DNA from: Tamarix chinensis
Lineage: Eukaryota; Streptophyta; Magnoliopsida; Caryophyllales; Tamaricaceae
Length of the DNA stretch: 64,000 nucleotides
NCBI GenBank assembly: GCA_030549775.1
Contig: CM060180.1
Coordinates: forward strand, 27,175,590 to 27,239,589
Reading direction: 5' to 3'
A model generated the notes under the pieces. That model searched no databases, had not been told where the DNA came from, and worked only from the letters and a program-made list of their open reading frames with translations. The number at the start of each line of letters is the position of its first letter. Position 1 is the first letter of the stretch. The position numbers were made by a program, and so were the translations under genes. This document shows positions 13,701 to 24,749 of the stretch, piece by piece.

Positions 13701-16700
13701 GAACATGAATAGCTGCAATCTATAAAATGTTTGCACAAAAAAAAAAAAAAACCTGCTTCAACAGTGTATTGAAGCTTGATAATTGATTTGAAACCCGCTG
13801 ATACTCCAATGCCCCTGCAAGAATCAGAAGACGTGGTCTATCGAACTTTGAAATCATTCTTCGATGGGCAACATTTTTCTTGCAAGCAACTCCTTTAATC
13901 AGCTTGCTATATAGGGAGAAAGAAACAATAATCATTAATAGCAGCTTGGAGCTTGACAACAAAGGTGTAGAAATTCATACAAAAGGATATAACAAGCAAT
14001 ATAACTAGAAGTGCAACAAAAGCAGAATCTCCATTATGCACTAAATTTATGCACACACAATGATGTTTCAGATGCAATGAGCAATCAAAGAGCAACCAGC
14101 AAAATTTTCGATTTTTTCCTTTTATGATTCAACCAGGCAGTTATTTGCACATCTAGCCTTCATGCAATCAGATTCATATCACACAAGACTTGGTAATGAG
14201 AAACTCAAATTCATTATATAGCTCAATCATGGGAAGCTTAATGATCTGAAAAGAAGTATAGGGAGCAAGCATATGCATGTAATATATGCGACATATCCTA
14301 ATGATGCATGTAACATATCTTCTCATCACTAGAATCTGAAAAATATGTTGAAGCTACAGAAGTTTAGAGGAGAGTTGCTGCTGTCCCATGCAGTTCTGTT
14401 GCAGGATATGATCACCAACAACTTACAAGACGATACCTGTAGGTTAAATGTCTACTAAATCAAAGTATATTAGTACAAGGCTTCTTCTTTGGCTTCCATA
14501 TTTCTCTGACACAACAATACTTGGTTCTCATTGAATGATGCCTTGCCACAGGAAAAGTTAGTCTATCAACTATCTTAGTTTACAAGAGAAGAGATCTTAT
14601 TTTACTGAAATAGACTCCCGTAAACAGGTTGAATTTTGAACTAGTTCACTGAAGTCAAATACAGTAATATTTTTACTAAAATAGTAAAGTAGAAAATTGA
14701 AATAATACAAAATCCATTTTTTTCACTCAGATAGCCATATAGTCTATTGCAATAATAAAAAAGTCTAGATACTTAAATGTTTAACAAAAGTAAAGTACAG
14801 AAATTCATTAAATTTTCTTCTCAATAATTTTTTATAAATATCCTCCTCTGCAATGCCATGCATTGCACAAGTACACACTAGTGACCTATAAATTTAACAG
14901 GCAAAGAAGAGGATTAAGGGTAATGGGCGAATGGCTATGGAAATTAACCTAATTTTGGGTCTCGCCACTAAAACCCAAAGAAAATGTTCTCTTATATCTT
15001 GTTTTCCTATCAAATTTCAGTTTTCATAATATTTGGTAATATTACTATATATCTAATATACACATCCAGATCACTTTAATAACATTAATAAATGTAAGGG
15101 TAAATTAGGAAAAAAAAGTAAAATTTTATCAAAACATCACTTATATTAAAACAAAAATAAGCCTCTGAAACATCTTTTATTTTAAATCAGGGGGAGTATA
15201 TACAGACAATGTGTAAGAAAAAGCATCTGGGTATGAAACCATAAAGAAACTGACACTGAATGATGCACTTGCAGTCCCTTTCATTTTCAACAGGATAATG
15301 TTTCATATGACGTTACCTCTCACTACGTTGCCCACTGGCAAGACATTTCACCTTCACATACCCACCAGGATCCATTCCACCACTCTCACTCATATCTGGC
15401 TTAAGAAATGCAGCAGCTTCCCAGGACAAGGTAGTAATTATGTCCAACCAACTTTCTTTGTTATCCCGCTCATGAACAGGAAGGTTCTCAATTTGCAATA
15501 ACTGAGCTATCAATGCTCTAAAATGTCCACTAACAACATTCCTCATGGCTTTCCTGTGCTCTTCATTTGACTTGTCCCTATGACGAACATCGCCAGCATT
15601 GGAACTGCATGAAGAGCAGGGATATCCCCATTCTCCACTAGCATTGCCATCTTCATCATCATCAAAAAAGATGGCTTCATTTTCATCTTCCTCCTCCTCA
15701 GTCTCTGGAGGAAGCCAAAGCAATACATCGTTCTCAAAATCCAACTTGTCAAAATCTGTACTCTCAATACCATAAAGAGACGCTTCACAACCACCATGGG
15801 TACCATGTCCATAAGACTCTTCTCCAGATGTCGCCAAAGATCCTTCCATGACCTGTGTTGTACAAATCTCTGCAGATAAAGGAGAAACTGCTTTTCCATC
15901 ACTGCCATCTTCTACATGTTGGCTTGTGTATATTTGATAAGGATGGTCAATTTCATCATAGCGGACACTTCCATTGTATTCTACAGATTCAGAAAGATGC
16001 CTTACATCTGAATCAGACTGGTATGCACAAACATCCTTATCTTCATCATCGCTACTAGCATAAGGAAACAAATAGTTAAGTAAGCATCACTATGTGCACA
16101 AAAATGTGCAGAAGAGTTACGAATCAACATAGAATCATGTTACAAAACAAAGTGATAGAACATGCGCAAAGTCACAAACAATAGTGGGCAATATAAACTT
16201 CAATATATGTCTTCCGCTTTGCTTATTTTTTTAAGTGAAAATAAGGCGGGGTGTGTCAGTTGATACACATATTAGACTGAACTTAAATTTTTCCACTTTT
16301 CCAGGCATTCTCAGGGCATGGTTTGAACCCACAAATGACACAAACTTGCAAATCAGAGAAATTTCCTCCAAATGAGAAAAAGATCGCTAATATGCTCTAT
16401 AGTGTTTGACATATGATTGTAAGCTGAAAGCAAAAGTGTACCTGAGTGCAGAGATTCAGAGAGAGAGAGAGTGTGTGTGTAATAAGGATTGAATATTCAA
16501 GAAGAAAACCTAGGTTATAGAAAAACATAGTTCTTTCAGCATTAAGAAGATCTGGCAAAAGGGCTATGTACCATTATATGCTTTCTTATCAACTAAGTAG
16601 GATATCCTTAGTATTATTTTTATCATCTAGATTAACTTATATAGGCAATATCAGTTAGAGAAGATATTAAAATATAGTGTTTTGCTAGTATTTTATATAT

Positions 16701-18871
16701 CTAGTGTAACTTGATTATCAAGTTTCCATAGTTGTACAAATAAGGAGTGTCTATCTTATTCTCTAGACGATTTTATGTAATATAGAATTTATTAATTATA
16801 TGATTTGTCTCAATAATGTCCAATTTCTTCATGTTCCCCAAGAATTAGGTAGTTTTCATCTTTATTGCCCTCCCATTTTACCCACTCCCACATCAGAGAG
16901 AGGGAGAGATGCAACACTCGGAAATCTGTAATGCAATGCAGGGGAATTCATCTTATAGGCCATGCCCACGATGAAAACTGTAAAAGTTGCATTGTCCCCA
17001 GGAAAAGCCCAAAACTGTAACCTCTTGTTGTCATCCTGCAAAAAGTCTCTTGCATAACAAATGGAACAGACACGATATTGTGAGGAGCATAATCCATTAT
17101 AAGTTCTTTTTCTAATCCATCAAATTAAAAGTTGCAGTATCTATGAAGAAAATACAAGATGTACCTTGATGTATGTTACTTGTAGATAACATGGAAAAAA
17201 GAAGGCATTAATGACAATCTAGGAATATGGAGAGATTCATCAGAGTCCAAGGGTTCAAGTTGGATTATGTCCTATGGGTTGTAACTTTTGGAGACAATGA
17301 TGTCTCAGTTTCTAAAATTATGATTGAGATGGATGCTCTACTGCAAAATGATAGTTTTAGATATCTTAGGCCCATCCCACAAGGAAATTGAGAGATTAAT
17401 AAAGACATCATACATCATAGGAACATCAAGTGCTTGAAATGGAGGAGCACATCAGAAGTCCCAGGTAAAATGGTGAGGAAATATGTTTGAGGGACATTTT
17501 TATTAGAAGAGATAAAAATAAGGACGAGTAGGACTTAAGCTAAAGATAATATATGAGATAATAGACTTAGATGGGTCAAACAGAGATGGCATCCAGATTT
17601 CCGAGAAGAACATCTTAAGCCATTGTGAGAAATGTAAAATTAGGTCAAGGAAGAATTGGGCCCAGGTGATTGAGCAGAATTTGACCTTGCTAAAAGTAGC
17701 AAATACAAAACCCATTGACAGGAAGTTGTGGTGTCTGAGAATTGAGGAACTAACCTTAAGTGGGAGGCCTTCCTATATCAACTTAGCCTAGGGGGTGTAT
17801 TTTCCTCGCTCCCTGATTTGATATTAATGTCTTTGTTGAGGTGGTTACTATGATGTTTGTGGTTGTGATTATCTGTGTTGATGTTCTGTTCGGCATATAT
17901 GAAAAACATGCATATAAGTCTGATCAGCATGTCATCCCAGATAGACCAGACAAGCTATTTGCAAGTAGACCATGGCAACAATTTCAAAGTAGGAAGCTAA
18001 CCACAAGTAGTATCAATATTGCATATTAACGACAATGAAAACCACACATATCAACTCATGCATTAGAATAATCATCAGGGAGCAAGTCAGCACCAGATAG
18101 ACCTGATAAGCCTTTCCTTCTAGCACACAACTCTCAATTCATATAATCAAACAGCCAATTAAGGCCTCTATAAAACATTTGATCACTTCCTATGCTACAC
18201 ATGTAACAATATTCCCATAAAAAATGAGTGGTTGTGCACATACACATGTACCTGCTCATTGAAAAGCTACACTCATGTGAAGATGGACCTCCAGCATCAG
18301 CTACTGTATTACTACTCGACTGTTCAGATGGTCTATGGCCAGTTCTGCAGGGACTTGCTTGGGAAAATACTTGAGAGCTCATGCAAGAACCATAGGACAC
18401 GTGATCATAGGATCCAGATGAATGAGCTATTGAAGCAGCTGCATTGCTACAGTTACTATTATCATTATAACCGGAATTAATGCTCCCCAAACTAGATGTA
18501 GATGGTGATGGACTGAGTACTGGACTAGAAGGGCCAGCACTGTCGCTAACAATCAGGATCCCCTGCTGCCACTGATTGAAGCAAAAGTTACAAACCCTGA
18601 TCTTTTCACACTCCTCGCCATCAGTCTTCGACTCTTCACAAGGAGCGGGAATTGAATGAGAAGTACACTTGGCACAGAAAACACGTCCGCAAAGCCGACA
18701 GTGATGTTTACGATTAAACACTGTGAACTGAGAATCACATTCATAGCACACCCTGCAGCTCTGATCGGGCATCCAAAAGTCTTTGGAAACATTTGTGTTT
18801 TCTGTTTTCCGAGGAATCCAAGATTTGAATATATCTACTATATCTAAATGGTTTTTGTCTGAGGTGCCCAT
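2899..18871 (-). CDS. FAB1: FAB1-type phosphatidylinositol-3-phosphate 5-kinase, whole gene
   Basis: FAB1/PIKfyve makes PtdIns(3,5)P2 from PtdIns3P on endosomes and the vacuole, controlling endomembrane traffic and vacuole form. Coding exons, 5' to 3': 18871-18252, 16054-15317, 13906-13753, 13593-13249, 12823-11963, 10465-10143, 7925-7802, 7720-7550, 7179-5659, 5209-4943, 3195-2899. All introns are GT-AG and phases join, giving 5421 nt or 1806 residues, close to the full length of plant FYVE-containing FAB1A/B. Domains: FYVE (about 33-105), TCP-1/chaperonin-like (about 450-700), cysteine-rich (about 907-1060), variable linker, PIPK kinase (about 1500-1806). Visible kinase residues are K1578 in FIIKQ, DLKGS at 1652-1656, MDYSLLVG at 1713-1720 and D1734 in IIDYM. 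No frameshift or internal stop was found, so the gene looks functional. The exon 2 acceptor is uncertain by 3 nt. Ten introns of 81-2217 bp carry several transposon remnants. Confidence 0.95.
3196..4942 (-). other. FAB1 intron 10
   Basis: A 1747-bp GT-AG intron. Part of it (about 3660-4330) is less AT-rich than other introns and may be an old inserted fragment, but I recognise no family. Short open frames in it have no motif. Confidence 0.6.
4943..5209 (-). CDS. FAB1: FAB1 exon 10: kinase catalytic segment
   Basis: Encodes residues 1620-1708, including MDVLVMENLLF, the DLKGS catalytic motif (1652-1656), LLDQNLIETMPTSPIFV and RLLERAVWNDTPFLS. The acceptor TTTAAG precedes 5209; the donor TCT|GTAAGT lies at 4943/4942. 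Confidence 0.95.
5659..7179 (-). CDS. FAB1: FAB1 exon 9: long linker and kinase N-lobe
   Basis: Encodes residues 1113-1619 (507 codons). The first part is conserved (DILEINKLRRRLLFQSYVWD), the middle is variable, then ARLLLPIGINDTVVPVYDDE and the PIPK N-lobe with WGAQGGKSNVFFAKTLDD and FIIKQ, where K1578 is the ATP-binding lysine. The start is placed at TTCCCAG|GGATTA because it keeps phase and spacing; an alternative CTACAG acceptor 12 nt later would remove four residues. Confidence 0.94.
7550..7720 (-). CDS. FAB1: FAB1 exon 8: linker helix
   Basis: Encodes residues 1056-1112 (57 codons). It starts VGDRAELLFTDV and ends in a charged helix (ELEKRLRKEKEEFE), likely a coiled coil. The preceding 81-bp intron (7721-7801) is a multiple of three and has no in-frame stop. 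Confidence 0.92.
7802..7925 (-). CDS. FAB1: FAB1 exon 7: end of cysteine-rich domain
   Basis: Encodes residues 1014-1055, including GRMVACFRYAPIDVHSV and LPPAKLEFNY. It continues the exon 6 domain. The acceptor CTCAG precedes 7925; the donor GAG|GTGTAT lies at 7802/7801. Confidence 0.92.
7926..10142 (-). other. FAB1 intron 6
   Basis: A 2217-bp intron between the two cysteine-rich-domain exons. It includes a direct-repeat patch of ATATC/GATATC words around 8465-8640 and an A-run at about 9123-9140. No coding remnant was recognised. Confidence 0.6.
10143..10465 (-). CDS. FAB1: FAB1 exon 6: conserved cysteine-rich domain
   Basis: Encodes residues 907-1013. Cys/His pairs are visible at C910-C913, H920, H922-C923 and WHRCLRC, followed by RVVMSDAAWGLSFGKFLELS and CGHSLHRDCLRFYG, hallmarks of the FAB1 cysteine-rich region. 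The donor GG|GTATGG leaves two bases that join exon 7 to give a glycine codon. Confidence 0.95.
10527..11871. mobile_element. Tourist-like MITE in FAB1 intron 5
   Basis: A 1345-bp element flanked by TAA (10524-10526 and 11872-11874), the 3-bp duplication typical of PIF/Harbinger-derived Tourist elements. Terminal inverted repeats are GAGTGTGTTTATTT on the left and AGGTGCGTTTACTTT on the right (reverse complement). The interior is nearly all ATT/AAT/ATA repeats in both orientations, able to fold back on itself. No transposase is present. Confidence 0.65.
11963..12823 (-). CDS. FAB1: FAB1 exon 5: TCP-1 end and variable linker
   Basis: Encodes residues 620-906 (287 codons, phase 0). Starts ILLKGAHGDELKKVKHV and continues through FAAYNLALETSFLADEG and VALPDK. 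A variable serine-rich linker follows, then the conserved DNQSILVSLMTRCVWKG and RIKYYGSFDRPLGRFL. The donor is CAG|GTGTGA. Confidence 0.95.
13249..13593 (-). CDS. FAB1: FAB1 exon 4: TCP-1 domain core
   Basis: Encodes residues 505-619 (115 codons, phase 0 at both ends). Contains LLVEKSVSRFAQDYLL, LNIKRPLLERIARCTGA and EGCPKPLGCT, all conserved in plant FAB1. This domain serves as a regulatory and scaffold-binding surface in FAB1/PIKfyve proteins. Confidence 0.95.
13753..13906 (-). CDS. FAB1: FAB1 exon 3: TCP-1 domain start
   Basis: Encodes residues 453-504, including GVACKKNVAHRRM and LLILAGALEYQRV, which are typical of the FAB1 chaperonin-like domain. The acceptor TATATAG precedes 13906. The donor CAG|GTTTTT lies at 13753/13752 and is followed by a T-run. 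Confidence 0.93.
13907..15316 (-). other. FAB1 intron 2
   Basis: A 1410-bp AT-rich intron within the region coding the acidic linker/TCP-1 junction. No inserted element or coding remnant was recognised. Confidence 0.55.
15317..16054 (-). CDS. FAB1: FAB1 exon 2: acidic linker into TCP-1 domain
   Basis: Encodes about residues 207-452. It starts with an acidic stretch (SSDDEDKD), has a second acidic run near EEEEDENEA, and ends in the conserved YVKVKCLASG segment leading into the chaperonin-like domain. The acceptor is CTAG at 16055; a tandem TAG 3 nt later could be used instead and would drop one serine. The donor is GAG|GTAACG. Confidence 0.9.
17190..17500 (+). mobile_element. LINE (L1-type) reverse transcriptase fragment
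   Basis: In FAB1 intron 1, opposite to the gene. The plus-strand translation contains NDSFRYL, then QGN, EINKDI and KWRS in the order and spacing of the segment after the RT core in plant LINEs (SFRYLGS..QGNGEID..HRI..KWR). It has stops and substitutions and is a dead fragment. The rest of the 2197-bp intron (16055-18251) holds only short GA/GT repeats near 16458-16490. Confidence 0.6.
18252..18871 (-). CDS. FAB1: FAB1 exon 1: start codon and FYVE zinc finger
   Basis: Encodes residues 1-206 plus two bases. The ATG at 18871 begins MGTSDKNHLD. FYVE signatures are WMPD (33-36), RKHHCR (54-59) and RVC (92-94), with paired cysteines binding two zinc ions. The domain binds PtdIns3P and recruits the kinase to endosomes. 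A serine-rich tail follows. The donor AG|GTACAT lies at 18252/18251. Confidence 0.95.
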
Positions 18872-19720
18872 TGAAATCCACCCTTCTAGTTATCATAACC
18901 CCATCCCGAGCATGTCATCGCAACACAATCAGAAGGGCAGCGATAAAAATCCGATGTTGAATCAATCGAAACACGTGGAAGGAGGAGAAGGAAACAATTC
19001 GCTCTGTCAATCTAACTGTAGTTTCTTCGTGCCAAAATTTTGATTGGTTGTATTATTTTGCTAGCCAATCAAATATGCTCCTAATTGGCAGTGTAATCAA
19101 CTATTAATTTTCCTCGCAGATCCAAAATTTAGATTTAAATACCTGTACTCGCAGAAGTTGACTCTTCGTTTACAACAAATTTCAAGTGCAATCTGCCAAC
19201 AAAGACAAATCGAATTAAGGAAGATTGGATTACAAAGATAGAAACAAACAACGTCTTACGCCACATATTGGATTACAGCTTTACAATACTGATTACTGAC
19301 AGCTGTAAGCTCCTCGCCCATAAAATGGACAACAGACGAACATTTCAAACGGAAACGAAATTCTTCGTGACATGTGATGCCCAATTCCCCCTTTCAACTG
19401 ACTAATCACGTATTACATCAAACTTCAAAATTATCTAAAGCGAAGCTATGGAAGTTACCCGGTGATTCCGATTGCCAAGGTCAAACTGTTGGGTTCCTCA
19501 CTGCTTAGCTCTCAATGAACCAACTCCAAGAAAGATGTGACAGGACACAGAGAGAGATACACAATAGGCAAATTCGATGGAAATTCAATAGATTGGAGCT
19601 AGCGTCCGCAAAGGACTAGGCATTGAAGTTGCCGATGGTAAATGTCAAATTCGAATAGAAGACCATAAAAGACAGTGGTATAATAGTATTTTATTAATTG
19701 TAGAACTTAGAAATTATATA
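18872..19720 (-). promoter_or_regulatory. FAB1 5' leader and probable promoter
   Basis: Sequence upstream of the start codon. A donor-like CCGG|GTAACTTCC lies near 19459 on the minus strand and an acceptor-like ACTAG lies about 20 nt before the ATG, so a 5' UTR intron is possible. A G-box/ABRE core CACGTG is at 18972-18977. A TATA-like TATTATA is near 19680. The transcription start cannot be fixed from sequence. Confidence 0.35.
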
Positions 19721-21135
19721 TGCATAAATTACATATGTGGAAGACGCAGAAAGAAGGGGGAAATATGATATTCACATGAAATATTAGGGGCAGTTGAAAA
19801 GAAGAACGTAGACTTGCAGAAGAGCGACTCTTTTGGCGCTTTTATTTTATTTCCTCTCGCTCTCATTCTCGCCACCTGGGCTGGGACTGGGGACTTGGGA
19901 GTGCGACCTTCGCCAAGTGTCAGCAGGTGAAGAGAAAGACTGAAAGAGTGCGACCTTCTTTTCTATTTTCAGGCAAGTTAATGCAACTTCGTTAAACTTG
20001 AAGAAATTTAGGAAAAATAAAAAATAAAAATAAATAAATAAATCGCTTCGGTTTGGGTTAAAAACCGACCTAAACTGTAATTTTCCGGTTTTAAAAATTT
20101 TTTAAATCAAACCAGATTGTTTTTTAAATACAGTTTATGTCCCTTGAAATTTAATATTAATTTTAATACTTATTTTACAATAAATAAATAAAAATCTATA
20201 TTATTACTATTGAAACTTAACTTTATAATACATTTTTATAAATTTACAACCAATTTAGACCTCTATTTATAACGTATTGTTCAATATCAATATTCTAGCA
20301 TATCACCTTAGGGAGGGAGATACAAGAAAAAGAAAAAAATATAAAGTTATTTGTTATAATTTACTACATAAAAATTACATATTGATACATGAAAAATTAT
20401 TTTTTATTTAAAATTATATATATTTATATATACGAATTGCAGTTTATAAATTATAATTTAATTTTTTAAATTGTAACTGAATCATTTTTATAAATACTAA
20501 ATCAAACAAATATAAATTACAATTTGGCTCGATTTATTTTACAGTTTAGATCGTATTATGAACACCTATAATTGCAATTATAAATTTTAAATTTTTAATA
20601 TGGATTTTAAAATTTTTAAAAATATCTAAAAAAAAGTTTATATTAGAGAAATTTATAAATTGTCTTTTCAAATAAAATTATGCTTAAGTTTCTTCATCCA
20701 AATAAAGAGAAACGTAGTTGACCCATTTTATGAGTATGATAGAGATATAAATAGTGTTTTTTTTTTGAGATATGAGATTTGAAAGAGTTGCATGCGAGAT
20801 CAAATGTAAAATACCATTTACATTGTGTTCGAAAATATTATACCTACTATGAGGCGATATAAACCCATAATTCAACTGCTAAGTTATTCACTATGATAAT
20901 TTCACGTGCAAAACCTTACAATCACTTGTCCTGTGTGTTTTCTTATAAATCCTCTACCACCCACTTGTGGAGCATTGTCAGGTGCGGAGTGGAAAGAGCC
21001 TTCAATATTATTAAGCTTGACAAAATCAAACCAATGGTGACTCCAAAGATCTCCTCTTGTTTCAAAATATTATTGTTGTTACACTGAAAGAAGACCCATT
21101 CAAATATCAACCTTTTGGTGAGCATTAACTAATTA
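19721..21135. other. AT-rich intergenic DNA
   Basis: No gene supported. Strongly AT-rich from about 20000 to 20700. Short open frames near 20890-21125 lack motifs. Confidence 0.5.
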
Positions 21136-21638
21136 TGTTGTGGGTGATCTTTAAAGTTGGAAGTTTGTAGGCCCTAATTGTTATGTTTTTATCCAACTTT
21201 GGACTTATATACGAACGATGCAAATTACAAGTTGTCGTATAATTTAATCCCGTATAAAAGTGATTAACTTGAGTTTAAAGTATCTAGAATTAAGTTATAA
21301 TTGGATGTGAACTCCTATATGTAGAGATATTGTGAGTATTAGTTTATTGATGGACAGAATTATGATGACCCAATAAATAATAGATCAATTATCTATATAT
21401 GTGCGGTTGTGATCCCCGGGTCACACTAACTTCATTCTAATCGATTCTCATTAATTGTTGGAGACAAGTGAGCACGTGCGTGATATGAAATATCATAATA
21501 CCAACTGTTTAGATCTTGCCAAATATTCGATAGCAATTTAATCAATCATTGCTACGCATTTAGTTATGCTTTTGCATACCAATTATGGTTATTATTCCTG
21601 AGGAATCAACATATGATCCTATCAAATAAATTCCATCA
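21136..21638 (+). mobile_element. Probable 5' LTR of Ty1/copia element
   Basis: Begins TGTTGTGGGTGATC and contains a TATA-like GTATAAAAG near 21251 and an AATAAATAA poly(A)-like site near 21374. A primer-binding site follows at 21641. The boundaries are estimates because the other LTR is not in the window. Confidence 0.45.
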
Positions 21639-21640
21639 AG

Positions 21641-21654
21641 TGGTATCAAAGCCT
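21641..21654 (+). other. Copia primer-binding site
   Basis: TGGTATCAAAGCCT, close to the initiator-Met tRNA complement, as in many plant Ty1/copia elements. It precedes a gag remnant in the same orientation. Confidence 0.55.
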
Positions 21655-24073
21655 GCATGCTCAATTCATCATGATTCAATTTTGTATTACTTATTTGGTA
21701 TTATTATTAAATTAGATCTGGTTTATATTTGATTTCAAATTCTAATCAATTGGATTCGATTTGATACATGGATTCAATTTTGTCTATAGTTTATTGGTTG
21801 GTTCGATATATTATTGATTGGTCAAGTTTGGTCTTTCGATTGATGTTGTTGATTCAGCAGCATCGTAGCCATTCAATCAGCTTAAAAGTGTAACTAGATT
21901 ACTTTTGTCTTGTCTAATAATTAAAATTAAAAATATATTTTTTCTTTATTGGTCCAATGATTTTGTTTGGCTAGACCTAGTCCCACCACATCAATTTCAA
22001 ACCCTTACTATCACCAATTTGGTTTCATTGGTTTTTAGCGACCAACAGTAGGAAAGCCATTGATGTATGGTGGCTTTGATAGGTTATTATGCTAGCTTTC
22101 ATTATGTTAGCTTCTATTGCCAACGACGTTGGGGCAATGGTAGTAGTGGTTTAAGGAAATTCGGGGGCAGGTTTGACTGTTTTGGAAGTCAGCTGATGGT
22201 TATATCTCTACTTTTACTTTATTAACGGACAAAATTACCTATCTTCTGTTACTTTGTTTTTTTATTTTTTTCATAAAATAAATAAGGAAAAGAGGTTGGA
22301 TTTGAGAATCAATGAACTAGTAAAAGTTAGTAATTAATAGCAGATTAATTATAAACTAAACTTAGTCTTTCAAATATTACAACTTAACAACACACAACAT
22401 TAAACCATTAAAATATAACAATTTAATTATGGTTGCCATTAAATATTCTAATGTACATGATGTTGTTTAAGATTTGAGATTATGGTATTGACCGTTATAT
22501 ATATTAATTTATGGCTATATTTTATGTTAATTATCACAGTGGTGTTATTTTTTAATTAGCATATTAAGTTAGATTTAATGTCATATTATTATTATAGATA
22601 TTAAATCTAATTGCGGTTGGTCTTAAGGTTTAAAATCATTATACCATATTGAGAAATTTATTTATTTAAATAAATGAATGTTAAGTATTTTTAGATAAAT
22701 TAGTTGACACAACATGTCACCAAATTGACCTCTCTTGTGAATACTAGTTTATTAAAAATATTAGATGTTAGTGTATATGATTATTCATTTGGGTCTTTGC
22801 TTGACCCAAAGGAATGGCAGATGTCTAGCTAAATTTTATATACACCAGTGGTGATAAGTATGTGATAATTATTTGATTGCTATATGGATAATAAATTAAT
22901 CCAATATAGGTTTATTATTTTATAGGCCTTTTTATCAGTATTTGATCATTGTAATAAGATTATTTCTCGCAATTAATATTACTATTCGAATACTTGATAT
23001 TAATTTGTGCTAATATCTTGTGATGGGAGTGACATTATTTGAAATTGTTGATTTATATTTACATATATTGATGTGAGTATGATATTTTTTTTTAACTTAC
23101 TTATTTTCTGCATGGTTTGTAAATCTATGATTATCATATGTACCAACTTAAGTTTAATTTTCATGCATAAAGATAACTTCAAGGATTAAAAGAGAATATT
23201 TCAACTGTTCTTAATTGTATGTGTCTAGATCTTGTGCCCAGAATTTGACAACCTACTCCTCGTACTGCTGAAAATTCATCTAATGATAAATAAAACTTTG
23301 AGAAGTGAGATTGTCCAAATTTCATAAGTCTTATGACCATTAAGTGTATTACTTTGGAAGTCTCTAGGGGTAAAGTGTCACTGATGACACTAATATTAAG
23401 CAATTCTTTACCAAAAAATCTAAGGGTGAAATAAGCATATTTTTACAAAGCTTGATTTCAATGATGTTAGAAGGCAAATGAAACAAGAGGCACTATATCA
23501 TTGAGATGTCTTGCATCACTTCAAAAGTTAAAGCATTAAATATTTAGTTGTCATATGACTTTCTCATACATTTTGCACTAATTTGGCTTCTTGTATAATT
23601 CAATTAGTCTAAAGTTAATAATTGACAATAAAAGAAATTTTCTTTTAATGAGTTTATTTCATATTGAAGTCAAGGAATAAATATTGAAGCAAGTTAGAAA
23701 ATAAAATGCTAATTTTATTTCCACCCCCGAAGATAAGGACAAGAAAGGAAAATAAGAATATGAAGCTACTCATAAAAGTCCAAAACAATTGAAACGATGT
23801 ATGGAAAATGATACGTGTTTCATTTGCACATTGTTTGGATATATAAAGAATAATTGTACAAAATAACACAAAATCCTTGCTTTAGTTTATTATGAAATAA
23901 ATTATATATTAGTACCTAGAAATACTTAGTGATTAAATTTAAGTGTTGCTACTTATATAAGTATTTTTATGCAAGGTTGTTTGAGCTATTGAAATCCAAA
24001 GAATGATGAAAGATACATTGATGCGTGTAATGGATCATCAGTAGAAGTTGAAGCGATAATAATTTTAGGTTAT
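21655..24073 (+). pseudogene. Decayed Ty1/copia leader, gag and protease start
   Basis: Leader to about 23000, then gag in broken frames: a segment resembling the copia gag core (KLKAL, then FNQFKV and FNELISYC) at about 23515-23665 and a zinc knuckle at about 23800-23865 reading CFICTLFGYIKNNC, where the histidine is replaced by tyrosine. A segment resembling the copia protease (VPRNT, then ATYIS) and SSVEVEAI follow near 23905-24060. Many stops and frameshifts. The element is cut at 24069-24073 by solo LTR A and resumes at 29364. Confidence 0.65.
24069..24073 (+). repeat. Target-site duplication GTTAT (left) of LTR A
   Basis: GTTAT immediately before TGTAACACC, repeated at 29359-29363 immediately after GTATTACA. 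Confidence 0.85.
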
Positions 24074-24173
24074 TGTAACACCCCCAAAATTCACTACTGA
24101 AAAATTTCGTTTTATTAAAAGATAATTTCGGAAGCAGATACATAAAACGTGAACTTTGGGAGTATTACCGCCA

Positions 24174-24219
24174 CACTTGGTACCAGACCGGTTCACTCAT
24201 ACCGTTCCAGTACCAAGTG
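24174..24219 (-). repeat. Terminal hairpin of LTR A
   Basis: Arms CACTTGGTACCAGACCGGT and ACCGTTCCAGTACCAAGTG, 19 nt each, separated by 8 nt. Copies C, D and E carry the same structure; where E has A/T at the sixth pair, A has G/C on both arms. Confidence 0.7.
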
Positions 24220-24749
24220 CTAAGGCTAAGAAAATGAAATACAGCTTGAAAGAAATTCAATACACACAAATCAGAGTAGCGCATCAAATCGTTTACAAGA
24301 ATAAAATCTACCAACGATGGTTACAGTAACACATAACATTAAAACCAGAAATTTAAAGAGAAAGAGAAAACCCTAACGATACCGGATAACTCCTTACTCT
24401 CTTTCTCATAGCCCACTTGAGTAGCACCTGAAAATACCTGCAAGGGCACTGCCCATTGAATAGGCAGGGGCCCCATAAAGGGAATCCCTTCAGTACTACG
24501 GTACTGAGTAACCCTTTAATACCACACTTAAAGACAGGCCCGCATACGGCACACAATGCAAGCCACACACATATAATAATGAGAGATGCATACATAACAA
24601 TAACAAACATAATACTTTATAAGTCACGATCGATACTTTGGGCCTTAAGCCACGTCATAGTGTAATATCAATACATTCGGCCTTAAGCCATTATTCCATC
24701 ATCATTCCATCAGACTCATATTTTATATCCATGTGAGTACGAGAACCCC

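Noticed and set aside
17503..17715. 70-codon frame in FAB1 intron 1
   Set aside because: No similarity to the adjacent LINE piece or to any family I know; likely chance.
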